Source: Pedobacter sp. UBA5917
GTDB taxonomy: Bacteria > Bacteroidota > Bacteroidia > Sphingobacteriales > Sphingobacteriaceae
Assembly: GCF_002432345.1 (NCBI RefSeq)
Contig: NZ_DJDT01000204.1
Span: forward strand, 1 to 23,062
Length of the DNA: 23,062 nucleotides
Reading direction: 5' to 3'
The notes below the pieces were generated by a model, which saw only the letters and a list, made by a program, of their open reading frames with translations, ran no database searches and had not been told where the DNA came from. Shown here piece after piece: positions 14,708 through 22,411 of the stretch. The position numbers and the translations under genes were made by a program. Positions within the stretch are counted from its first letter, which is position 1. Each line of letters begins with the position of its first letter.

Positions 14708-15589
14708 TTAGTTTGTGGCTATTGGTTTTAAAGTATAGCCCAAAGTTTGCAGACCTTTTATCAAACCTTCATCCCCTAGCAAATGACCTGCACCTACCGC
14801 GATAAATAAAGATTGTTTTTCCATCTGGGCCGGCAACTGATCAAGCCATCTTTTATTCCGGTTTTTTAACATTTCGGTCATAAATTCCTTATTTTCTTCA
14901 TCAAACGCTTTAAAGAAACTGGTGAGTTTATCTATATCCTGAGCTAAATAATAGGTTTTAAGTTCTTCCATTTTTTGCTTGTTTTTAGCTGTTTCCCTGA
15001 TTGCTTTTAATAATGCCTTTTTTTGTTTCTGCAGATCGGTGTCGAACAAAAGTGCGCCCTGGTATTCAGCTGTTTCCAATCCGAAAACCGACTTTGCATT
15101 CTTTTTGGCATATTTCTGAAAACTATCATCAATTCCATCACCAAGTCCTTTTTGTACCTCCGGGTCATCAAATAATGCAACCATTATGGATACCATGGCA
15201 GGTTTAAAGTTGTTCAATTGTTTTAACTCAAAATCCGGTTGTTTGCTTTTAAAATAATCCTCAACCTCTTTGTATTCGGCCTTCGTGAGTAAGCTATTTA
15301 ATGTATTATTTTTCATAATTAAAAATGGACCCAGTTTGGTTTGCACGGTGCTATCCATTAAAATTTCGCCAACCACGGCATCAACCGATTTTAGTTTTTC
15401 CTGCAAAACCTTCATGGTATCGGCAAATTTTGCGTTAACTAAATGATGGGTGCCGAACAGATAGGATGGTTTTTTTAATCCTTTGCCCGAAATCTCCCAC
15501 AAGAGAGAATTGCTTGCCTTTTTTGTCTGGGCCTGAAGAGAGATATTGAACCCTATTAAAAGGATAAGCAGTAATTTGATGTTTTTCAT
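14708..15589 (-). CDS. TraB/GumN family protein
   Basis: A 293-residue exported protein with a signal peptide (1-20, ending SLQA). It shows the two conserved motifs of the TraB/GumN (PrgY) family. The N-terminal GTHH at 46-49 lies within PSYLFGTHHLVN, after the WEISGKG strand. The C-terminal GAGH at 266-269 lies within FIAVGAGHLLGDEGLIKGLQ. An Asp/Glu-rich centre (SVDAVVGEILMDS, about 67-79) is also typical. The family is linked by distant homology to Tiki-type metalloproteases, and the His residues are the proposed metal ligands, but bacterial members have no proven activity. The gene precedes the M1 aminopeptidase by 88 bp on the same strand; if it is a protease, the pair would make a small secreted peptidolytic unit (inference). 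The upstream region carries copy 2 of the duplicated element. Confidence 0.88.
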   Translation of the reverse strand: MKNIKLLLILLIGFNISLQAQTKKASNSLLWEISGKGLKKPSYLFGTHHLVNAKFADTMKVLQEKLKSVDAVVGEILMDSTVQTKLGPFLIMKNNTLNSLLTKAEYKEVEDYFKSKQPDFELKQLNNFKPAMVSIMVALFDDPEVQKGLGDGIDDSFQKYAKKNAKSVFGLETAEYQGALLFDTDLQKQKKALLKAIRETAKNKQKMEELKTYYLAQDIDKLTSFFKAFDEENKEFMTEMLKNRNKRWLDQLPAQMEKQSLFIAVGAGHLLGDEGLIKGLQTLGYTLKPIATN

Positions 15590-15636
15590 TTGATTTTAAG
15601 AGGTTTCGATGATTTATACTATCCTAAACTACACTA

Positions 15637-15654
15637 TTTGCAGCGCAATGCAAA
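15637..15654. promoter_or_regulatory. TTTGCA-N6-TGCAAA palindrome
   Basis: A perfect 6-bp inverted repeat TTTGCA (15637-15642) and TGCAAA (15649-15654) with spacer GCGCAA, 48 bp upstream of the TraB/GumN-like gene and in the divergent region shared with the aldehyde dehydrogenase gene. It is symmetrical enough for a dimeric regulator; assignment is speculative. Confidence 0.35.
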
Positions 15655-15678
15655 AATTGCCCAATAATATGCATCCTT

Positions 15679-15716
15679 TTTCTTTAAAGCAGGATATTAA
15701 GGATTGTGATAATTAA
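15679..15716. promoter_or_regulatory. Duplicated upstream element, copy 2 (TraB/ALDH divergent gap)
   Basis: Second copy of the sequence at 14643-14682, in the same orientation. It lies 90-127 bp upstream of the TraB/GumN-like start (minus strand) and 62 bp upstream of the ALDH start (plus strand). In this copy CTTTAAAG (15682-15689) replaces the TCTTG/CAAGA hairpin. Conservation of such a stretch in two non-coding gaps one kilobase apart suggests a functional promoter element or an old segmental duplication. Confidence 0.5.
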
Positions 15717-15778
15717 AGACCCTGAAATTGAACAGCTTTACCTTTATTTTTTGTTTTTTTGTGTAAATCGTTAAAGAT

Positions 15779-17320
15779 ATGACTACAGATATTCAATCCA
15801 TTTTAAACAAACTGGGCGTAAAAGCAGATAATGCAGCCTATAGTACCGGAAGCAATTGGGGCGGAGAATCGAACACGGATTCGTTAACAAGTTATTCGCC
15901 TGTTGATGGTAAACTGATTGCTTCGGCAAAAGTTGCCGGCACTGCCGATTATGATGCCGTGGTAATTAAAGCGCAATCGGCATTTAACGATTGGCGTAAT
16001 GTGCCGGCCCCGAAAAGAGGCGAAATTGTACGTCAGTTTGGCGATGCCCTGCGCCAGAATAAAGAAGCTTTGGGTACATTGGTTTCGTACGAAATGGGAA
16101 AAAGTTTACAGGAGGGATTAGGTGAAGTACAGGAAATGATCGATATCTGCGATTTTGCAGTGGGTTTGTCGAGGCAGCTTTATGGTTTAACCATGCACAG
16201 TGAGCGCCTGAACCACCGCATGTACGAACAGTGGCATCCACTGGGGATCGTTGCCATTATTTCGGCCTTTAATTTCCCTGTGGCGGTATGGAGCTGGAAT
16301 GCAGCCCTGGCCCTGGTTTGTGGTAATGTTTGCATCTGGAAACCATCCGAAAAAGCACCTTTAACCGCTATAGCCTGCCAGCATATTATTGCAAAGGTTT
16401 TTAAAGCTAATGATGTTGCCGAAGGTGTTTGTGGCCTGGTTTTGGGAGATAGAACTGTAGGCGAATTAATGACAAACGATAGCCGTATACCATTGGTTTC
16501 GGCTACCGGATCAACCCGCATGGGTAAAGCTGTTGGCGCTGCGGTTGGTGCCCGTTTAGGTAAGAGCCTGCTCGAACTTGGAGGTAACAATGCCATTATT
16601 ATTTCTGAACATGCCGATCTGGATATGAGTTTAATCGGTGCCGTATTTGGTGCGGTTGGTACTGCCGGTCAGCGTTGTACCTCAACCCGCAGACTGATTA
16701 TCCACGAAAGTGTATACGATGCTTTTACAGCAAAACTGGTTAAAGCCTACGGGCAGTTACGCATTGGCGATCCTTTGGACCAGCATAACCATGTTGGTCC
16801 GCTGATTGATACCGATGCCGTTGCGGCCTATTTGGATTCGATTGAAAAATGTAAAGCCGAAGGAGGCAATTTTGTGGTAGAAGGTGGTGTATTATCAGGC
16901 GATGCATACACAAGCGGATGTTATGTAAAGCCATGTATTGCCGAAGTGCAGAATGATTTCAAAATTGTGCAGCACGAAACTTTTGCTCCTATTTTATACC
17001 TGATTAAATATAAAACACTAGATGAAGCCATTGCGTTGCAGAATGGAGTGCCACAGGGGCTATCATCGGCCATTATGACCTTAAATTTAAGAGAGGCAGA
17101 GCAGTTTTTATCTGCTAAAGGATCAGATTGTGGTATTGCCAACGTAAATATCGGTACTTCGGGTGCCGAAATCGGTGGCGCTTTTGGTGGCGAAAAGGAA
17201 ACAGGCGGTGGCAGGGAAAGCGGCTCGGATGCCTGGAAAGCTTATATGCGCAGGCAAACCAATACCATCAACTACTCGAATACTTTGCCGTTGGCACAGG
17301 GAATTAAGTTTGATCTGTAA
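15779..17320 (+). CDS. ALDH7-type aldehyde dehydrogenase (antiquitin-like)
   Basis: A 513-residue cytoplasmic NAD-dependent aldehyde dehydrogenase. The active site is complete: N165 in SAFNFP, K188 in WKPSEK, E266 in LELGGNN and nucleophile C300 in GTAGQRCTSTRR. The end IANVNIGTSGAEIGGAFGGEK followed by ETGGGRESGSDAWKAYMRR is diagnostic of the ALDH7/antiquitin branch, which oxidises alpha-aminoadipic semialdehyde (in equilibrium with piperideine-6-carboxylate) in lysine catabolism. Other semialdehydes are possible. No other lysine-degradation gene is in the window, so the pathway is inferred from the subfamily alone. It is a single-gene unit, divergent from the TraB/GumN-like gene, and is followed by intergenic repeats. 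The start at 15779 gives the normal family length. Confidence 0.93.
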   Translation: MTTDIQSILNKLGVKADNAAYSTGSNWGGESNTDSLTSYSPVDGKLIASAKVAGTADYDAVVIKAQSAFNDWRNVPAPKRGEIVRQFGDALRQNKEALGTLVSYEMGKSLQEGLGEVQEMIDICDFAVGLSRQLYGLTMHSERLNHRMYEQWHPLGIVAIISAFNFPVAVWSWNAALALVCGNVCIWKPSEKAPLTAIACQHIIAKVFKANDVAEGVCGLVLGDRTVGELMTNDSRIPLVSATGSTRMGKAVGAAVGARLGKSLLELGGNNAIIISEHADLDMSLIGAVFGAVGTAGQRCTSTRRLIIHESVYDAFTAKLVKAYGQLRIGDPLDQHNHVGPLIDTDAVAAYLDSIEKCKAEGGNFVVEGGVLSGDAYTSGCYVKPCIAEVQNDFKIVQHETFAPILYLIKYKTLDEAIALQNGVPQGLSSAIMTLNLREAEQFLSAKGSDCGIANVNIGTSGAEIGGAFGGEKETGGGRESGSDAWKAYMRRQTNTINYSNTLPLAQGIKFDL

Positions 17321-17329
17321 TATCGTTCA

Positions 17330-17444
17330 TTGTCATCCTGAACGCTAGTGAAGGATCTTTTAAAATGATCCTAAATTAAATAACGAATAGATCAGGGACA
17401 GTGTTTCATAGGTTAGGGATTCTTCACTGCGTTCAGAATGACAA
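17330..17444. repeat. Inverted pair of GTCATCCTGAACG-type repeats
   Basis: TTGTCATCCTGAACGC at 17330-17345 plus TAGTGAAGGATC (to 17357) is the inverted counterpart of 17416-17444, which ends GCGTTCAGAATGACAA. The arms agree apart from a few substitutions and one extra base, and enclose about 58 nt. A smaller hairpin GGATC-N9-GATCC is at 17353-17371. It resembles a repeat I recall as common in Sphingobacteriaceae intergenic DNA. No T-tract follows the ALDH side, so it is not a classical terminator. Confidence 0.7.
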
Positions 17445-17470
17445 CCTCTATCGTCAATAATATATTATCC

Positions 17471-17610
17471 TGCATTACAAATGCAGATCTCGTTGTAAAC
17501 GAGGACCATTTGCGGCGGCGGTCTACTGTTGGTCCGGATTTGCAATCCGGACCATGTAAGCTTTAATTCATTCATTAGAACAAAAAAGGTCGGGATTACA
17601 AATCCCGACC
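17471..17610. repeat. Four successive hairpins with 3-nt loops
   Basis: Four perfect hairpins lie in a row: TGCATT-ACA-AATGCA (17471-17485), CTCGTT-GTA-AACGAG (17489-17503), GGTCCGGATT-TGC-AATCCGGACC (17531-17553) and GGTCGGGATT-ACA-AATCCCGACC (17588-17610). All have a 3-nt loop. Three share the ATT-nnn-AAT apex, and the last two share the GGTC ends, with only GG/AATCC versus CG changes kept compensatory. Together with the element at 17330-17444 they fill the 321-bp gap between convergent genes; no coding potential is seen. Confidence 0.75.
17582..17610 (-). terminator. Intrinsic terminator after the GIN-domain gene
   Basis: The last hairpin of the cluster (10-bp stem 17588-17597/17601-17610, 3-nt loop) is directly followed on the minus strand by six T (17582-17587). 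It begins 31 bp after the stop of the minus-strand GIN-domain gene, so it should end that transcript. Confidence 0.8.
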
Positions 17611-17641
17611 AACCTAATTTGTGGTAAAATATATGATGGAG

Positions 17642-18286
17642 TTAGAATAGTTTTTCTAATAAATCAACCTGTAAATCATCGTAACGTGATTTGTTGTTGT
17701 TGGCCAAAGCTGTTGACAAAGGAGTTACCCTGATACTGCTCTCCTGAGCGGTAAAATTGCCCATGCTTATTTTAGATTCTGCTCCCATTACAGCCTGGTG
17801 AGAATCGGTTGTGCCTTCCAGTTTTAAAGTTGCTGCATCTTTTACGTTTGTTGATAAATTAACCGTATTGGCTTTAATCTCTGCTGAAGCTTTATCGTTT
17901 AGAACAACGCTTAAGTTTAACAGGTTAAAATTTCCGGCGGTGGTTACGCTTGCGGTATTTGATGCTTCGATTGCAGTTAAATTGTTTACATGTGCAATAA
18001 CCGTTAAGGTGTTTTTATCGAAAGAGCTGATCCTCAATTCTGCCCCCTGTTGTTGCACCAAAGCATTTTTGGTATAATATTGATCGTAAACCTCAACACT
18101 TTCCATAGCGTCCTGAACCAGGATCAGTTTTACATTTCCCGATACCACGATTTTGCTGATGTTTTTAACCTTGGTTAAAGCAGTGTAGTTGGCATTATTT
18201 TCTGTTGCATTTGCTACAACTGTTGCGCTACTTAAAGTAACCATTACCAATGCAGCTGCGAATAAGTTTTTGATAGAATTTTTCAT
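17642..18286 (-). CDS. Secreted GIN-domain (DUF2807) protein
   Basis: A 214-residue exported protein with a signal peptide (about 1-27, ending VANA). From residue 38 it shows the GIN/DUF2807 pattern of a right-handed beta-helix-like adhesin head: KVKNISKIVVSGNVKLILVQ, the VEVYDQYY strand, then short repeating strands LTAIEASNTASV, LSVVLNDKASAEIKA and STNVKDAATLKLEG, rich in Ser/Thr/Ala/Asn. The family is frequent in Bacteroidota and its function is not established; adhesion to surfaces or polymers is proposed from similarity to autotransporter heads. It lacks the lipobox seen in many relatives. It is a single-gene unit ending in the intrinsic terminator at 17582-17610. Confidence 0.82.
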   Translation of the reverse strand: MKNSIKNLFAAALVMVTLSSATVVANATENNANYTALTKVKNISKIVVSGNVKLILVQDAMESVEVYDQYYTKNALVQQQGAELRISSFDKNTLTVIAHVNNLTAIEASNTASVTTAGNFNLLNLSVVLNDKASAEIKANTVNLSTNVKDAATLKLEGTTDSHQAVMGAESKISMGNFTAQESSIRVTPLSTALANNNKSRYDDLQVDLLEKLF

Positions 18287-18478
18287 GACGTTAATATTTT
18301 ATGTTTTATAAATCTTTATTTTAAATCCCTAATTTTTAGGTGTTTTTGTAAATAAGACGCCATGATGCCCAAAACGTTTCAGCCCAAAACGGGCTATTAT
18401 ACCACGCACTTGTATTTATAGACGAACGCCAAAATAACCTATACGAAAACCCGCTTGTTTTTTGAAACATCGACAAAC
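18287..18478. other. Upstream region of the GIN-domain gene
   Basis: This stretch should hold the promoter of the minus-strand GIN-domain gene. A 10-bp direct repeat GCCCAAAACG occurs at 18367-18376 and 18382-18391, and a hairpin AGCCC-AAAAC-GGGCT at 18381-18395. No convincing -33/-7 pair or open reading frame was seen. Confidence 0.4.
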
Positions 18479-18505
18479 AAAAAAGCCGGTTTAATTAAAA
18501 ACCGG
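18479..18505 (-). terminator. Intrinsic terminator behind the gene remnant
   Basis: A 7-bp stem CCGGTTT (18486-18492) and AAACCGG (18499-18505) with a 6-nt loop is followed on the minus strand by six T (18479-18484). It is 20 bp past the stop codon of the remnant at 18526-18699, which supports that reading as the true end of a former gene. Confidence 0.7.
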
Positions 18506-18525
18506 TCTTAAAATGAATTTTTTGC

Positions 18526-18699
18526 TTAAAGCTTTTTGATGAGCAGATAAGTAGTGGTCTCGTTCCAAAAATAATCTTCGCGGTTATCTTCGTAATAGGT
18601 ACTTTCTAATGTGGTAAGCAGAAGGGTGTATTGGTATCAATTACGGTTATAAAACCATGGTAAAGCTGTTGGAGCGAAGGTAATTTCATCTGATTTTTT
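18526..18699 (-). pseudogene. C-terminal remnant of a degraded gene
   Basis: On the minus strand a frame of 57 codons ends at TAA (18526-18528) and is interrupted by a TGA at 18637-18639. After that TGA it encodes 36 residues, YQYTLLLTTLESTYYEDNRE followed by DYFWNETTTYLLIKKL. Before the TGA it reads EITFAPTALPWFYNRN, with an upstream stop at 18700-18702. The composition (Trp, Tyr, ordered LLLTTLES and TYLLIKKL strands) and the terminator just behind the stop look like the end of a real protein. I do not recognise the family. It has no usable start and is probably a decayed gene; a very short live ORF is less likely. Confidence 0.5.
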
Positions 18700-18778
18700 T
18701 TAATAAAGATAATCTGATTTGGATGCAGCTGTTAACATTAAGTTATTTTTTGTTAAAAAAGGTTAAAGCATAGTAAGC

Positions 18779-18794
18779 AACTAATATATTAGTT
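18779..18794. promoter_or_regulatory. Perfect 16-bp palindrome before the OMP/GLPGLI operon
   Basis: AACTAATATATTAGTT is perfectly symmetrical and ends 32 bp before the start codon at 18827, where a promoter or operator is expected. Its inner 14 bp fit ACTAA-N4-TTAGT, the same pattern as the site at 6121-6134 upstream of the susC-like gene. Binding of a dimeric regulator is inferred. Confidence 0.55.
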
Positions 18795-18826
18795 TTATAT
18801 TCGGGCAACAAAACCAAATCCTATCT

Positions 18827-21622
18827 ATGACACGTCTATTACTCTCGTTGTGCCTTTTAGTTTTGATGTCCTCTTATGCCAAAGCACAGGGGCTCCATAC
18901 CATTAAAGGCCGTACGATTGATACTGCATCTACCACCCTTTTATCGGGAACTTCGGTCGCGGTTTTAAATGCAAAAGATTCTACCCTTGTAAAATTTACC
19001 AGAACAACAGAAAACGGTTCTTTCGAAATAAGCGGTATTAAAAGCGGGAAGTTTATCCTGCTGGTATCTTACCCGAAATATGCCGATTTTGTAGACCATT
19101 TTACCCTCGATTCTACCACGCAGGTTAAAGATTATGGGAAAATCAACCTTACGGGAATGGCAAAAATACTTGCCGATGTAATTATCAAGGGGAACCGTAA
19201 TGCCATAAAAATTAAAGGCGATACCACCGAATTTGATCCTAAGGCCTATAATATTGAGCCCAACTCGAAAGTAGAGGATCTGATTAAACAGTTTCCGGGT
19301 TTCCAGGTTGATAAAGACGGAAAAATTACAGCCCAGGGTAAAACCGTTCCAAAAGTATTGGTAGATGGAGAGGAGTTTTTTGGCGATGACCCAACTTTGG
19401 TAACCAAAAACCTGCGTGCCGATATGGTAGAATCTGTTCAGCTTTATGATAAAGCCAGCGATCAGGCCAGTTTTACCGGTATTGATGATGGCGAAAAAAC
19501 GAAAACGCTCAACATCAAACTAAAAGAAGATAAAAAGAACGGTTATTTCGGTAAGGTACAGGGTGGTTACGGAACCAAGGATTTTTATCAGGGACAGGCC
19601 ATGTTCAACAAATTCTGGGGCAAAAAGAAATTTTCTGCCTATGGTATTCTGGGTAATAACGGAACAGTTGGTTTAGGTTGGGACGATCGCGATAAATATA
19701 GTGGATCGAGTGGCTTAACCGTGGGCGATGACGGCGGTATGTATTTTAGCTATGGTGGTGGAGATGATCTCGATTCGTATGATGGCAGGTATAACGGTCA
19801 GGGATTGCCAGTAGCCAGAACAGGTGGTTTGCATTTCGATAATAAATGGAATAAGGATAAGGAATCAATCAATACCAATTACAAAATCGGATCGATCAGG
19901 GTAAAAGGTAACAATAGCGTAATCAGTCAGAATAATTTATCGTCGGGTACGCAGTATACCAACTCAAATGAAGATTTCGATAAAGATATGTTCAGACAAA
20001 AACTGGATGTAACCTACGAATTAAAAATAGATACCACCTTAACCATGAAGGTAAGCGTTGATGGTGCCCTGAAAAAAAGCAATTCCACAAACAGTTTTAA
20101 AACAGAAACAACCAATGCAACCAATGATATTTTGAATTCATCAAAAAGAGATTTAAGTAACGAAGTAGATGACCAGAATTTTAACATGAATGTGTTGTTT
20201 ACCAAAAAGCTGAAGAAAAAAGGCCGTACTTTATCATTAAACTTAAATCAATCAATAAATAAAAGCAATGGCGAAGGTTATTTGAACTCACTTAATACCA
20301 GTTTAAAGCAAACAGGTTTAGTAGATAGTTTAACCAACCAGTTAAAAGAAAACGATATTACCAACAATTCCTTTAAATTAAATGCTGCTTATACCGAACC
20401 CCTCTCAAAAACCTTAACCTTAGTGATGAACTACGGTTTAACGTTAATGAACGGAAAATCGGATCGCAGGTCTTTCAACCAATCGGCTAGTGGCAGATAT
20501 GATATTCTGGATACGGTATACAGTAATAATTTTGAGCTGAACCAGACCATTAACCAGGGAGGTGCCATTTTTAATTATAAAAAAGGTAAAACGGTTATTA
20601 ATTTCGGATCGAAATTTAGCGGGGTAAATTTTAAACAGGATGATGTTTACCACAACCGTACTTATATCCGGAACTTTGTTAATTACATGCCACAGGCATC
20701 TTATCAGTACCGTTTTTCCCAGCAAAAATCATTCAGGCTTAATTATAACGGTAACACCAATCAGCCATCGCTCGATCAGTTACAGCCGGTTAGGCTAAAT
20801 AACGATCCGTTTAATGTGGTAGAGGGAAACCAGGATTTAAGACCTTCATTCAGGAGTAGTGTTAATGCAAGTTATAACTCTTATAAGGTTTTAACCAGTC
20901 AATCTATTTGGCTAAGTGCTTCTTATAGTTTTACTGCAAATCCGATCATTAGCGATGTAACAACCGATGGTGTTGGTAAAAGTACTTACCGTTACATTAA
21001 TTACAACGATAAAATGCAAACGAATTACTACCTGTACGGGCAGTTTGGCAGGAAAGTAAAATTCCTTAATATGGATGTTGGTGTAAATGTGGATGTAAAC
21101 GGAAATTCATCGTACAATTTTATTACTGTCGACAAAATCAGGACATTGAATAACACCAAAAATTATACTTATGGCGGAGGTTTAAACGTTTCGAAATACA
21201 AAGAGAAAAAGTATAATTTTTATGTGCGCTTTGGTCCAACGTATAATATTTCGAGGGTAAGCGTAGGCTCCAACAGCGATGGTATAGGATATAGTGGCTA
21301 CTTTTACGGGAATTTACAGTTGCCTGCCAAATTCGAAATATCTTCGGATGGAGATTACCAGTACAACGGTAAAACGCAGGTGCTTAACAAAAGTTTCGAA
21401 CGTTTTATCTGGAATGCATCGCTGGGTAAAAAATTCTTTAAATCCGAAAACTTAAAATTCTCTTTAACGGTGAACGATATTTTAAACCAAAATGTAGGAT
21501 TCAACCGTACGGCAACCAATACCTCCATCAGCGAAACACGTAATACCACCATCCAAAGGTATTTTATGTTCTCGGTATCGTGGGATTTCAACAAAATGGG
21601 CGGCGTTAAAACACAAAAATAA
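18827..21622 (+). CDS. Outer membrane beta-barrel protein, TonB-receptor-like (OMP_b-brl_3 type)
   Basis: A 931-residue outer-membrane protein with a signal peptide (1-20, ending AKAQ). A carboxypeptidase-regulatory-like domain (about 24-110; TIKGRTIDTAS, TTENGSFEISGI) is followed by a plug-like region (about 115-240) with GDTTEFDPKAYNIEPNSKVE, LIKQFPGFQVDKDGKI, KVLVDGEEFFGDDP and MVESVQLYDKASDQ, which are signatures of this family. The remainder is a large beta-barrel ending YFMFSVSWDF plus a ten-residue tail. A Gly/Asp-rich stretch (about 284-326) sits early in the barrel. It differs from SusC (no LYGSDASNG-type plug motif) and has no SusD partner. A GLPGLI protein starts 2 bp after its stop, so the two are translated from one message. 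Ligand unknown. Confidence 0.9.
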   Translation: MTRLLLSLCLLVLMSSYAKAQGLHTIKGRTIDTASTTLLSGTSVAVLNAKDSTLVKFTRTTENGSFEISGIKSGKFILLVSYPKYADFVDHFTLDSTTQVKDYGKINLTGMAKILADVIIKGNRNAIKIKGDTTEFDPKAYNIEPNSKVEDLIKQFPGFQVDKDGKITAQGKTVPKVLVDGEEFFGDDPTLVTKNLRADMVESVQLYDKASDQASFTGIDDGEKTKTLNIKLKEDKKNGYFGKVQGGYGTKDFYQGQAMFNKFWGKKKFSAYGILGNNGTVGLGWDDRDKYSGSSGLTVGDDGGMYFSYGGGDDLDSYDGRYNGQGLPVARTGGLHFDNKWNKDKESINTNYKIGSIRVKGNNSVISQNNLSSGTQYTNSNEDFDKDMFRQKLDVTYELKIDTTLTMKVSVDGALKKSNSTNSFKTETTNATNDILNSSKRDLSNEVDDQNFNMNVLFTKKLKKKGRTLSLNLNQSINKSNGEGYLNSLNTSLKQTGLVDSLTNQLKENDITNNSFKLNAAYTEPLSKTLTLVMNYGLTLMNGKSDRRSFNQSASGRYDILDTVYSNNFELNQTINQGGAIFNYKKGKTVINFGSKFSGVNFKQDDVYHNRTYIRNFVNYMPQASYQYRFSQQKSFRLNYNGNTNQPSLDQLQPVRLNNDPFNVVEGNQDLRPSFRSSVNASYNSYKVLTSQSIWLSASYSFTANPIISDVTTDGVGKSTYRYINYNDKMQTNYYLYGQFGRKVKFLNMDVGVNVDVNGNSSYNFITVDKIRTLNNTKNYTYGGGLNVSKYKEKKYNFYVRFGPTYNISRVSVGSNSDGIGYSGYFYGNLQLPAKFEISSDGDYQYNGKTQVLNKSFERFIWNASLGKKFFKSENLKFSLTVNDILNQNVGFNRTATNTSISETRNTTIQRYFMFSVSWDFNKMGGVKTQK

Positions 21623-21624
21623 CC

Positions 21625-22407
21625 ATGAAAACTACATTAAAATATATCATCTTATTTGCTGTTATTTTCATCAGCAGCGATCTTTTTGCACAGAATATCC
21701 ACTTTGTACAAAATGGGGTAATCGAATACGAAAAAAGATCAAATATGTATGCTTTGATCAAGAAGAAGATCAATAAAGACAACGAAAGTTACCTGAACGA
21801 GGCTTTTGAGCAATATAAAAAGAACAATCCCCAGTTTAAGGTTGCCAAAAGCACTTTAAATTTTACCAGGGATAAAAGTTTATACAAGTGGCCGACCGTG
21901 GAAGAAACGGTAAATAACAACTGGCTGGCATCTGATGTACTGGCGGATCTAAAAAACACCATTGCCACAAATTTCGACCTCCAAAACAGTGTTACCCAAA
22001 AAAGTGTTTACGAAGATACCTACCTGGTTAAAGATAGCGTACGTAAAATAAACTGGAAAATTACCGACGAAACCCGCGAAATTGCAGGTTACGAATGCCG
22101 CAGGGCAAATGCCGTTATTATGGATTCGGTTTATGTGGTGGCTTATTACAGTAATCAGATTGCGGTTTCTGGCGGACCAGAATCTTTTACCGGTTTGCCC
22201 GGGATGATTTTAGGTTTGGCTTTGCCGCACGAAAACGTAACCTGGTTTGCCACTAAAGTAACAGAAGTTACCGTACCCGAAAAAGATTTAACGGCACCAA
22301 CAAAAGGAAAACCGACCGATAATAAAGGTTTAAAAGCCATATTACTTGGGGCAATGAAAGACTGGGGCGAATATGCACATCCTATTTTTAAGGCTTTCTC
22401 ACTTTAG
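21625..22407 (+). CDS. GLPGLI family secreted protein
   Basis: A 260-residue exported protein with a signal peptide (1-22, ending DLFA-Q). The family signature GLPGMI is at 190-195 in SFTGLPGMILGLALPH. Other usual landmarks are the early GVIEYEKR strand (31-38), the SLYKW segment, and WKITDETREIAGYECRRAN (144-162), whose single Cys is typical. GLPGLI proteins are restricted largely to Bacteroidota and have no proven function. Translational coupling (2 bp) to the outer-membrane barrel gene upstream suggests they act together at the envelope. The C-terminus stops soon after YAHPIF, shorter than some relatives, but no frameshift is visible. Confidence 0.88.
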   Translation: MKTTLKYIILFAVIFISSDLFAQNIHFVQNGVIEYEKRSNMYALIKKKINKDNESYLNEAFEQYKKNNPQFKVAKSTLNFTRDKSLYKWPTVEETVNNNWLASDVLADLKNTIATNFDLQNSVTQKSVYEDTYLVKDSVRKINWKITDETREIAGYECRRANAVIMDSVYVVAYYSNQIAVSGGPESFTGLPGMILGLALPHENVTWFATKVTEVTVPEKDLTAPTKGKPTDNKGLKAILLGAMKDWGEYAHPIFKAFSL

Positions 22408-22411
22408 CACC

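Noticed and set aside
16180..16596. 138-codon open frame antisense to the aldehyde dehydrogenase
   Set aside because: The opposite strand encodes the ALDH catalytic region; the antisense product is rich in Pro/Ala/Ser without domain features.
17471..17610. CRISPR array
   Set aside because: The units are hairpins of different sequence and spacing, without identical direct repeats, uniform spacers or cas genes.
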